Positions 13,961 through 19,816 of a stretch of DNA of 19,816 nt are shown here, piece by piece. Under the pieces are notes generated by a model. That model was not told the DNA's origin and made no database searches. It worked only from the letters and a program-made list of their open reading frames with translations. This stretch comes from CAYRWR01 sp964537555 (GTDB taxonomy: Bacteria > Spirochaetota > Brevinematia > Brevinematales > CAYRWR01). A program made the position numbers and the translations under genes. Position 1 is the first letter of the stretch; every line of letters begins with the position of its first letter. The stretch spans positions 1 through 19,816 of the forward strand of contig CAZIAD010000056.1 of NCBI GenBank assembly GCA_964537555.1. Direction: 5' to 3'.

Positions 13961-15226
13961 CTATTCTGCAAATTCCGCAAATCCCCGGTCGGGAGCACTG
14001 CCCCGGTAAGCATAGCCCAGGTCCAGGCCGCTGTTACGGGCGGGACTGCCGGACAAGGGGATATAGTCTGAGTCCAGGAGCGGGTCCGCCCCCAGCTCGT
14101 AGGGGGAAGCGATGGCATTGCTAAGCTCGGTGAGGCTGTTATAGACCGTGCCCAGGTAGTAAGTGGCCTCGGTGCCGTAGAAGAGATTGTAAGTGGTGGA
14201 AAGCCCGGTGGCACAGCTGGCCTGTATGAACAGGGCCCCATTGGTATAGCTGCCGCTGATGATATTGTTGCGGATATGCACATTCCGGCAGCCATTGAAC
14301 AGGGAGATACCATAGGTGGCAGTGCTGTTATTGATGATAGTATTGTTATACACATCGATACTGTCGGGAATACCCCCTCCGCCCCCGTTTATGCCTATAC
14401 CTGTCTCTTTATTATCCACCAGGAGATTGTGATGGATCTGAAATCTTTTGGCTGTGAGGGGGGCGTCAGCCCATATAGAGAGGCCCTTGCCCTGGTTATA
14501 GGAAAGGGTGTTCCATGCGATCTCGTTATCCTCACCCTCGGAGCGTATGCCCTGCCAGGCATTGGACAGGCTCTGGTTGGAGATCACCTGGTTGTCATTA
14601 CCCAGGAGGTAGATGCCGTGGGTGGGTACCGAGCTGCTCAGGGAGCCATTATTATAGAAGCGGTTGTGCACTACCTGGTTACCGTGACCGCCTATGTATA
14701 TACCGTGTCCGTCTTCTGAACCGTTCCCGTTATGATGTACGGTATTACTGATGATGATGTTGTAGTCCGAAGGGCCGGAGGTGCCGGTACTGAAATGGTT
14801 CTGTATGATGATACCACTGCGGGGTTCATTGCGTATAATGAGGCCCTGGATGCGTATGTAGAGCACCCCGGATAGATAGACGCCATGATCCGGAGAACCG
14901 GCCAGGGTCACGCTGTGGCCGGGGTAGTTCCGGAAAGTGATGTACTGCAGGGAGTTCCCCGAATGGCGGGGAAAGAGCTTTTCCGCATAAGTCCCGGACT
15001 TGATAAGGACAGTATCCCCCGCAATGGCGGAATGGGCCGCTTTGTCCAGGGTCTTCCAGGGGGCGGACTCGGTGCCGGCATTAGAGTCTGAAGCTGAAGC
15101 ATGGTTCCGGTCTACATAGTAGGTCCGGGGGTTGGGATTGTAGGCCCCCGGCTCCGGTTCAGGGATGGCACAGGCGGGCAGGGCAAGACAGGATATAAGG
15201 ATAAATACTGCGACTAGTGATCTCAT
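13961..15226 (-). CDS. Right-handed beta-helix lipoprotein, 421 aa
   Basis: The start ATG at 15226 has AGGAGG five bases away and gives a lipoprotein signal ending LPAC (Cys19); the longer frame to 15289 would overlap the previous gene. After a Pro/Glu linker, YYVDRNHASASDSNAGTE...PWKTLDKA and GDTVLIKSGTYAEKL are the standard opening of pectate-lyase-like parallel beta-helix proteins. The helix coils follow, with many GIYI, NQVISN, NNIIS and YNNTIINN turns from about residue 100 to 360. Proteins of this type bind or cleave polysaccharides; no catalytic residues could be assigned, so binding or a DUF1565-type role is as likely as lyase or epimerase activity. It would be displayed at the cell envelope. 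Confidence 0.85.
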   Translation of the reverse strand: MRSLVAVFILISCLALPACAIPEPEPGAYNPNPRTYYVDRNHASASDSNAGTESAPWKTLDKAAHSAIAGDTVLIKSGTYAEKLFPRHSGNSLQYITFRNYPGHSVTLAGSPDHGVYLSGVLYIRIQGLIIRNEPRSGIIIQNHFSTGTSGPSDYNIIISNTVHHNGNGSEDGHGIYIGGHGNQVVHNRFYNNGSLSSSVPTHGIYLLGNDNQVISNQSLSNAWQGIRSEGEDNEIAWNTLSYNQGKGLSIWADAPLTAKRFQIHHNLLVDNKETGIGINGGGGGIPDSIDVYNNTIINNSTATYGISLFNGCRNVHIRNNIISGSYTNGALFIQASCATGLSTTYNLFYGTEATYYLGTVYNSLTELSNAIASPYELGADPLLDSDYIPLSGSPARNSGLDLGYAYRGSAPDRGFAEFAE

Positions 15227-15281
15227 GTGAGCCTCCTGGAAGTAGTATAACATGGAGCAGAGAGAATTAAAAGGGGGTAAA

Positions 15282-15728
15282 TTATGCATACGCTGCCCGC
15301 TCCAGTTCTGCGATATTCAACTTCTTCATCTTCAGCATGGCTTGCATCACCCGTTCGTTTTGGGCCGGATCCGGAGAACTCATGAGCCTGCCTAAAGCAC
15401 TGGGCACGATCTGCCAGGACAGCCCGAATCTATCCTTGAGCCATCCACACTGTACTTCGCTACCCCCTTCCGCGCGGAGGCTGTCCCAGTAGTAGTCCAC
15501 CTCAGCTTGAGTCTCGCAGGACACTAACAGGGAAATAGCCTCTGTAAAAGGGAACTCCGGGCCTCCATTGAGGGCCATGAGAGTCTGCCCCTCCAGCTCA
15601 AATGTGGAAAGGAGTGGACTCTGGCTTATGATGCGTGAGTCCTTGAAGATGCTGGTATAAAACTGCATGGCCTCCTGTGCATTATGGTTAAACCACAAAC
15701 AGGGTGTGATAGATATGACTGCGCTCAT
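15282..15728 (-). CDS. VOC-superfamily protein, PhnB/3-demethylubiquinone-type
   Basis: The opening ITPCLWFNHNAQEAMQFYTSIFKDSRI and the later EVQCGWLKDRFGLSWQIVPSALGRLM are the signature of the PhnB-like (3-dmu-9_3-mt) branch of the vicinal oxygen chelate superfamily. These are small cytosolic dimers; most have no known substrate, and the methyltransferase name in databases is misleading. At 148 aa the length is normal. The ATG overlaps the stop of the SRPBCC gene by four bases (ATGA), so translation is coupled. It is a second, divergent relative of the VOC protein two genes upstream. Confidence 0.88.
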   Translation of the reverse strand: MSAVISITPCLWFNHNAQEAMQFYTSIFKDSRIISQSPLLSTFELEGQTLMALNGGPEFPFTEAISLLVSCETQAEVDYYWDSLRAEGGSEVQCGWLKDRFGLSWQIVPSALGRLMSSPDPAQNERVMQAMLKMKKLNIAELERAAYA

Positions 15729-16144
15729 GCTTGGGCCTCCGCATATTTTTTAAAATTATCAAGGATAGCCTGCCATCCTCTGCGCTGCATCTCAATGCTA
15801 TTTTCCGTTTCCGCTTCAAATTCTTCGATGATGAGGGTGTGCCCTGCCCGGGGCTTAAAGCTAATAAGCACTTTCCTGCCGTCACCCAGCATTATGGACA
15901 AAGCCTTTTGTTCTTCTATTTCATGATAGATTCCCCAATAGTCGAATCCAAAGGAGCCGTCTTTGGCCTCCATACGGTAGTTGAACTTTCCTCCCGGCCT
16001 CAGGTCATTTTCCGCACGGGGCGTATGCCAGTCATCTGAAGCATAATACCAGGCGATGATGTGTGCCGGGTCATTCCATATTCTCCATGCTGTCTCCGGG
16101 CTTATACTCACATCGATTTCTACTGTAATCCTGCTCTTATCCAT
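15725..16144 (-). CDS. SRPBCC / AHSA1-like protein, 139 aa
   Basis: Begins ITVEIDVSISPETAWRIWNDPAHIIAWYYASDDWHTPRAENDLRPGGKF and ends RRGWQAILDNFKKYAEAQ. These are the N-terminal strand-helix and long C-terminal helix of the SRPBCC fold, AHSA1 (activator-of-Hsp90-homologue) branch. The fold holds a hydrophobic cavity; ligands of bacterial members are mostly unknown. I use the ATG at 16144: the frame extends to 16228 but would overlap the upstream VOC gene, while GGGGG seven bases before 16144 can serve as a ribosome site and leaves a 16-bp gap. It sits between two VOC genes. Confidence 0.88.
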   Translation of the reverse strand: MDKSRITVEIDVSISPETAWRIWNDPAHIIAWYYASDDWHTPRAENDLRPGGKFNYRMEAKDGSFGFDYWGIYHEIEEQKALSIMLGDGRKVLISFKPRAGHTLIIEEFEAETENSIEMQRRGWQAILDNFKKYAEAQA

Positions 16145-16160
16145 TACTATACCCCCGGAA

Positions 16161-16598
16161 TTATTCAGATTCACAGTTAAACATCCATTGCACCCCAAAC
16201 CTGTCTGTGCAGCTCCCGAAATATCCACCCCAGAATTCCTCCTGGAGCTCCTGGCTCACCACACCCCCCTGGGAAAGCTTGCGAAATAGGATATCTGTCT
16301 CCTGCCTGGTATCCGGTTCCAGATTAATGTACATCTGGTTCCCGGACAGAGTGTGAAAGCCCATAGACTCAGTGGCATCTGTCCCCATGATGACATGATC
16401 CGCCAATATTTTAAGCTCTACATGCATAACCAGATTTCTATCCTGTTTTGATATCTCTGGGACATTGTCGGAAGGGGGGAAATCTCCCATTCTGATGATA
16501 CCTTTTCCCCCAAACTCACCCCCGAATACCGACCGATAAAACAGAAAAGCTTCCTCGGTATTTCCCGGAAAATTCAGGTAAGTACTGACTCTGGCCAT
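16161..16598 (-). CDS. VOC-superfamily protein, PhnB-like
   Basis: The sequence YLNFPGNTEEAFLFYRSVFGGEF and the C-terminal EFWGGYFGSCTDRFGVQWMFN are the hallmarks of PhnB-like VOC proteins. A middle segment, VMGTDATESMGF...GNQMYINLEPDTRQETDILFRKL, fits the second beta-alpha-beta module. The protein is 145 aa, cytosolic and probably dimeric, with metal or substrate unassigned. AGGAGG five bases from the ATG is a strong ribosome site, and a promoter-like pair is found at 16644-16672, so this is the first gene of a run reading VOC, SRPBCC, VOC and then the beta-helix lipoprotein. Confidence 0.9.
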   Translation of the reverse strand: MARVSTYLNFPGNTEEAFLFYRSVFGGEFGGKGIIRMGDFPPSDNVPEISKQDRNLVMHVELKILADHVIMGTDATESMGFHTLSGNQMYINLEPDTRQETDILFRKLSQGGVVSQELQEEFWGGYFGSCTDRFGVQWMFNCESE

Positions 16599-16643
16599 AG
16601 TTTCCTCCTAATTCATACCTTAACACTCGGTAATCTTTATCTA

Positions 16644-16672
16644 ATAATAGATCATAGATAATAATCCCGCAA
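16644..16672 (-). promoter_or_regulatory. Promoter of VOC-SRPBCC-VOC operon
   Basis: On the minus strand TTGCGG (16667-16672), a 17-bp spacer and TATTAT (16644-16649), about 45 nt before the ATG. Confidence 0.45.
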
Positions 16673-16716
16673 TAAACCCAGCAGTAATGACAGAAATATT
16701 TTATCAATGATTCCAG

Positions 16717-16745
16717 TTTTAAAAATTCCAGATCCGTGTTATATT
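16717..16745 (+). promoter_or_regulatory. Promoter of TTG-start lipoprotein
   Basis: TTTTAA (16717-16722), a 17-bp spacer ending TGT, and TATATT (16740-16745). The -10 overlaps the upstream TTG at 16744, which rules that codon out as the start. Confidence 0.5.
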
Positions 16746-16773
16746 GCACCTAATAACTAACAAGGAGTTCGTT

Positions 16774-17307
16774 TTGAAATATTTTTTCTTCATTTTCATT
16801 GCTGTTTTCTCTCTGGGAGCCTGCAGCCCTCAGATCAGGCTGAGTACTGATAAAAATTCGGTTTTTTACCATCTACTGGTCACTTCCAGTAACGGGGTCT
16901 CCACCTATCGCCATGAAGATTCTACACATTATAAAACTGCGACAGAATTTATCCCTTATATTCAAAGTGAAGCAGGAAAAGTCAGGCTAATGATGAGTAT
17001 TCAATATGCCGGTGATAAAAAACTGGAGGCTTTTCAGTATATCTTTCAGGCTGATGATGAGCAATACATTTATAAAATCGAACTGGGGGATACTACTATA
17101 GAAGCAGATCTAATGTGCAAAGAATGGATCGACCGAGAAGTGCCTGAGGATGCATATCCTCTCCTGAAGAAAGCAGCTGTAGCAGGAAAACTAAAAATAA
17201 TGTACCGGGGTAAATTTTATGTTTATCCCCATGAGCTTACTGCTAAAGAGATACAGGTCTTGAGAGACGTGATCTCTGCCTATGATAAGATCAAACAAGG
17301 CAGCTAG
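16774..17307 (+). CDS. Lipoprotein of unknown function, 177 aa
   Basis: No family recognised. The start is TTG at 16774: AAGGAG (16762-16767) is six bases upstream, the resulting N-terminus (LKYFFFIFIAVFSLGAC) is a compact lipoprotein signal with Cys17, and the -10 box at 16740-16745 excludes earlier codons. The mature protein is mixed alpha/beta. It has a strand-rich first half (VSTYRHEDSTHYKTATEFIPYIQSEAGKVRLMMSIQYAG...YIFQADDEQYIYKIELGD) and a helical end (TAKEIQVLRDVISAYDKIKQ). Monocistronic, ending at a shared terminator. Confidence 0.75.
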   Translation: MKYFFFIFIAVFSLGACSPQIRLSTDKNSVFYHLLVTSSNGVSTYRHEDSTHYKTATEFIPYIQSEAGKVRLMMSIQYAGDKKLEAFQYIFQADDEQYIYKIELGDTTIEADLMCKEWIDREVPEDAYPLLKKAAVAGKLKIMYRGKFYVYPHELTAKEIQVLRDVISAYDKIKQGS

Positions 17308-17321
17308 TTATTATCGTTAAT

Positions 17322-17359
17322 AAAAAAAACCTGTGGAATCCTATCCACAGGTTTTTTTT
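17322..17359. terminator. Bidirectional rho-independent terminator
   Basis: Eight A, CCTGTGGA (17330-17337), a short loop, TCCACAGG (17344-17351) and eight T. It is symmetric and sits between two convergent lipoprotein genes, ending both transcripts. Confidence 0.92.
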
Positions 17360-17374
17360 ATTAGCTTTAGAAGT

Positions 17375-18196
17375 TTATTTTAATAGTTCAGCTTTGGCTT
17401 TGATCCATTTGCTGACATCTGTAGTGATGGCTTCTTTTACCATCTCAATAAACTTTTCATTTACCGGGTCTATAGTGCCGGCTACCAGGCCTACATTCTG
17501 TTTCGAGGTAGTCCTCTCAACATCCTGTACGGGAAAGTCGAGTATCACAATATCCCCGTTCCGGTCTACTACCACAAAAGAAGTGGCGACTGATGCCCGG
17601 GCCAGGCCTAATCCCAGACCACCTATGGACATTGCAGATGGCTGGTAGGCGATATCCATATAGGCTATAATGACCGCGTCTACATTGAGCTCCTGAGCAA
17701 CCTTTCCCATATACTCTATCAGTCCTTCATTCAGCTTCTTTTCATTTCCCCAGTTATACTCAATATAAGTCTGGTTAGTCATGGTCAGGACTTTGTCAGT
17801 GTGATTCAGTCCGGCATAGCGGGATGAACCGTTTTTCACCTTTATTTTATCACTATAATAGGTGGGCAATACATTTTTAATGTTCAGATAAGGAACGGTC
17901 TTTACTATGTCCTTCTGGGGAAGGGCACTCCAGCCTAGTTTTTGGATCTGAGCAGTCAGCTCCTGATACAAAGTGTCATTGTACTGCTGGGAAACAGCCA
18001 TTACTGAAGCGATCTGGGTCAGTATGCCTCCCATAACCGGTTCATTATAATTGTATATACCCGGGTTGGATGCCAGGGACAGAACCGCCACCTTACGAAT
18101 CTCTTTCATCTTGTCAGCCTGGGCTATCTCAGACAGACAGGAAGACATAAATACCATAGTCAGTAAAAGTACATTTACCAGAGCTAATTTTTTCAT
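17375..18196 (-). CDS. Lipoprotein of unknown function, 273 aa
   Basis: The signal peptide ends FMSSC (Cys20), predicting a lipid anchor. The mature part begins IRKVAVLSLASNPGIYNYNEPVMGG, the strand-turn opening common to CsgG/LpoB/DUF799-like envelope lipoproteins. It continues with a helix-rich ~100 residues, then VDAVIIAYMDIAYQP and a glycine-rich GGLGLGLARASVATSFVVVDRNGDIVILDF, typical of that alpha/beta fold. Specific role unknown. GGAGG (18204-18208) lies seven bases before the ATG, and a candidate promoter is at 18299-18327. Not obviously co-transcribed with glyA, although no clear terminator separates them. Confidence 0.8.
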   Translation of the reverse strand: MKKLALVNVLLLTMVFMSSCLSEIAQADKMKEIRKVAVLSLASNPGIYNYNEPVMGGILTQIASVMAVSQQYNDTLYQELTAQIQKLGWSALPQKDIVKTVPYLNIKNVLPTYYSDKIKVKNGSSRYAGLNHTDKVLTMTNQTYIEYNWGNEKKLNEGLIEYMGKVAQELNVDAVIIAYMDIAYQPSAMSIGGLGLGLARASVATSFVVVDRNGDIVILDFPVQDVERTTSKQNVGLVAGTIDPVNEKFIEMVKEAITTDVSKWIKAKAELLK

Positions 18197-18298
18197 TCAA
18201 CAACCTCCGTTTTTATTTGATTTAAGAATGATATTAACTAAAATAATATATCCGTCTCTGTGTCATAAGCTGGAATTTTGCGCCATATCTATACAGAG

Positions 18299-18327
18299 AG
18301 TATAAACCTTTTTCTATTTTCAGTCCA
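18299..18327 (-). promoter_or_regulatory. Candidate promoter of the 273-aa lipoprotein gene
   Basis: On the minus strand TGGACT (18322-18327), a 17-bp spacer and TATACT (18299-18304), giving a ~95-nt leader. Confidence 0.4.
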
Positions 18328-18372
18328 CAGAATTAGGTATAAACCAGGATAGACTAATATACACCATTTTCA

Positions 18373-19617
18373 CTAAAAATCAATCCCGGGTACCGGAAAA
18401 TCCCGGCACAGTGCTGCCACTTCTCCCGAGATCTCTAAGAGCCTCGCTTCATTCTGTATATCTCCCGCTACCTTATTCATCCAGGCTGCGATTTTTTTCA
18501 TTTCTGCTGCACCGAATCCCCGGCTGGTGACTGAAGGTGTGCCTAATCGTATGCCGGAGGGATCACTGGCTTTTCGGGTCTCCCCGGGCACAGTATTATA
18601 ATTCAGGACAATCCCTGCTTTTTCCAGAGCTACTGCAGTTTCTTTTCCGGAAACATTTTTACTGCTAAGGTCTATGAGCATGAGATGGTTATCTGTACCC
18701 CCGCTGACAAGGTCAAATCCATGAGCTGAGAGCTCAGCAGCCAGTATCCGGGCATTTTCTATTGTCTTTCTTGCGTACTCTCTAAAACCGGGCTGCAGGG
18801 CTTCACCCAATGCCACTGCAATACCAGCGGTGGTGGAATTATGCGGCCCTCCCTGCATCCCCGGGAACACTGCCTTGTCTATGGCTTTGGCATGTTTTTC
18901 TTTACAGAGAATGATAGCTCCCCGAGGGCCCCTTAAGGTCTTATGTGTGGTAGTAGTGACTACGTCGGCATAAGGTACCGGGTTGTCATGAACCCCGCCT
19001 GCTACCAGTCCTGCGAAATGGGCCATATCAACAAATAATACTGCCCCGCACTCATCTGCAATGTCCCTGAACTTTTTAAAATCCAGCTGGCGGGGATAGG
19101 CAGAATGTCCGGCTATCAAAAGTCGGGGTTTATGCTCCAGGGCCAGGCGTCTGACTTCTTCATAGTCGATAAGGCCGGTATGAGGATCCAGGCTATAGTG
19201 GATCGCATTAAACCATTTCCCGGTAACACTGGCTTTGGATCCGTGTGTCAGGTGGCCGCCATGGCTTAAGTCCAGGCCCAGGATAGTATCACCCGGCCTG
19301 GCAAAAGCCAGGTATACCGCCAGGTTGGCCGGTGACCCTGAATAAGGCTGGACATTGGCATGCTCAGCCTGGAATACCTGCTTTGCCCGTTCGATAGCCA
19401 GCGATTCCAGGGCATCACAGTTTATCTGACCCTGGTAGTATCGGGCCCCGGGATAACCCTCAGAATATTTATTCTGAAACACTGACCCGCAGGCTTCCAG
19501 GACAGCTCTGGAGGCATAATTTTCACTGGCAATCAATCTGATAGTAGATTTCTGGTAGGCTTCCTCCGACCGTATCAGGTCGAAGACTCTTGTGTCGTTG
19601 GTTTGTAGTGAACTCAT
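18373..19617 (-). CDS. glyA: Serine hydroxymethyltransferase
   Basis: PLP enzyme interconverting serine plus tetrahydrofolate with glycine plus methylene-tetrahydrofolate; cytosolic, the main source of one-carbon units. Landmarks: RLIASENYAS (about 27-36), NKYSEGYPGARYYQG, the substrate/PLP region VQPYSGSPAN (89-98), FVDMAHFAGLVAGG, and TTTTHKTLRGPRG with the PLP lysine at 226. Later come FPGMQGGPH and GIRLGTPSVTSRG. At 414 aa it has the usual bacterial length. VQPYSGSPAN is the form more common in eukaryotic enzymes than the VQPHSG form typical of many bacteria. The ATG at 19617 has AAGGAG (19625-19630) seven bases upstream; a TTG two codons earlier is less likely. A ZTP riboswitch precedes it. 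Confidence 0.96.
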   Translation of the reverse strand: MSSLQTNDTRVFDLIRSEEAYQKSTIRLIASENYASRAVLEACGSVFQNKYSEGYPGARYYQGQINCDALESLAIERAKQVFQAEHANVQPYSGSPANLAVYLAFARPGDTILGLDLSHGGHLTHGSKASVTGKWFNAIHYSLDPHTGLIDYEEVRRLALEHKPRLLIAGHSAYPRQLDFKKFRDIADECGAVLFVDMAHFAGLVAGGVHDNPVPYADVVTTTTHKTLRGPRGAIILCKEKHAKAIDKAVFPGMQGGPHNSTTAGIAVALGEALQPGFREYARKTIENARILAAELSAHGFDLVSGGTDNHLMLIDLSSKNVSGKETAVALEKAGIVLNYNTVPGETRKASDPSGIRLGTPSVTSRGFGAAEMKKIAAWMNKVAGDIQNEARLLEISGEVAALCRDFPVPGIDF

Positions 19618-19646
19618 GGGCAAACTCCTTGAATAGAATTTTGCCC
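19618..19646 (-). promoter_or_regulatory. Expression platform: hairpin masking glyA ribosome site
   Basis: On the minus strand GGGCAAA (19640-19646), part of the conserved aptamer end, is perfectly complementary to TTTGCCC (19618-19624), which ends directly at the ATG. The 15-nt loop contains AAGGAG. With ligand bound the aptamer would hold GGGCA and free the start; without it the hairpin would block initiation. No T-run is present, so control is probably translational. Inferred. Confidence 0.65.
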
Positions 19647-19711
19647 AGACGCACGGCTTTTGAGATCCGTACTCCCCCGGGGTGCTCCCCGACAGCGTCA
19701 GTAATACGGAT
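19642..19711 (-). ncRNA. ZTP riboswitch (pfl motif) aptamer
   Basis: Read on the minus strand, P1 is ATCCGTA (19705-19711) pairing with TACGGAT (19665-19671). Inside it are ACTGACGC and CGGGGAGC, and after it GCCGTGCGTCTGGGCA. These match the known ZTP-riboswitch landmarks: GACUGGCG, GGGGAGC, and the terminal GCCG-x-CGCCUGGGCA. GACGC and GCGTC can form the inter-domain pairing. Location before glyA is the classical context; the ligand is ZTP/ZMP, an alarmone of folate shortage that switches expression on. Confidence 0.88.
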
Positions 19712-19716
19712 AATAT

Positions 19717-19745
19717 AAATTAAAATGAGTGGCTGTTTTAGTCAA
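19717..19745 (-). promoter_or_regulatory. glyA promoter
   Basis: On the minus strand TTGACT (19740-19745), a 17-bp spacer and TAATTT (19717-19722). Transcription would begin right at the first base pairs of the riboswitch P1 stem. Confidence 0.55.
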
Positions 19746-19816
19746 GTTATAGAGCTAAGATCTGTAGTTCCACAAAAGAAACTAAACACATATCTCCACA
19801 AAACAAAGTTAACGGT

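Noticed and set aside
15244..15272. Extended -10 (TGTTATACT on the minus strand) as a promoter for the beta-helix lipoprotein
   Set aside because: Transcription would start within the ribosome site and the -35 is poor; continuity with the VOC operon is more likely.
16516..16749. 77-residue minus-strand ORF upstream of the VOC operon
   Set aside because: Overlaps the well-supported VOC start with its AGGAGG site and crosses the promoter regions of two divergent genes.

Overview
The window looks like a draft-genome or metagenome contig: ten Ns at 2832-2841 mark a scaffold gap. The organism is most likely a spirochaete (Spirochaetota). This is inferred, not proven. The basis is the number of predicted lipoproteins with short relaxed lipoboxes (LSAC, ISAC, LPAC, LGAC, SSC), SH3/ankyrin and beta-propeller-like surface lipoproteins, an MGDG/UgtP-type glycolipid synthase next to UDP-galactopyranose mutase, and moderate GC with canonical sigma70 promoters. 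No rRNA, tRNA, CRISPR array, transposase or integrase was seen.

Left part, about 1-5860: an accessory region in which every gene is on the + strand. I read it as an integron-type gene-cassette array without a visible integrase. Very AT-rich ORFs of unknown or general function (129-515, 2604-2892, 5193-5813) alternate with genes of ordinary composition: a WGR-like protein and a double zinc-ribbon protein (619-2486), and an SH3/ankyrin lipoprotein (3137-4840). Short GC-rich imperfect palindromes resembling attC sites follow several of these genes. Core-like heptamers (GTTATAG, GTTATCT, GTTAAGC, and inverse CTATAAC) sit at the proposed cassette edges. The cassette carrying the HAD hydrolase starts with a sequence that is an exact 11-bp inverse complement of the start of its 3' palindrome. 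A related repeat occurs three times (1-73, 2513-2581, 5095-5166).

Middle part, 5860-12974: a lipoprotein built of eight ~51-residue repeats with its own promoter and terminator (6041-7597), then an envelope-sugar block. On the minus strand lie a glycolipid synthase of the MGDG-synthase/UgtP family, glf, and a two-TM protein, each with a recognisable promoter. Divergent on the plus strand is manC (GDP-mannose supply) followed by a small exported protein.

Right part, 13244-19816: on the minus strand, a five-gene run (VOC, SRPBCC, VOC, beta-helix lipoprotein, exported DUF3108-like protein). Then come a plus-strand lipoprotein with a TTG start, a minus-strand lipoprotein sharing a bidirectional terminator with it, and glyA. 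The glyA leader carries a recognisable ZTP riboswitch whose conserved 3' end can pair with the bases directly before the ATG, suggesting translational control by the folate-stress alarmone ZTP.

The most interesting content is the cassette array with its unusual boundary elements and the compact glyA riboswitch design.
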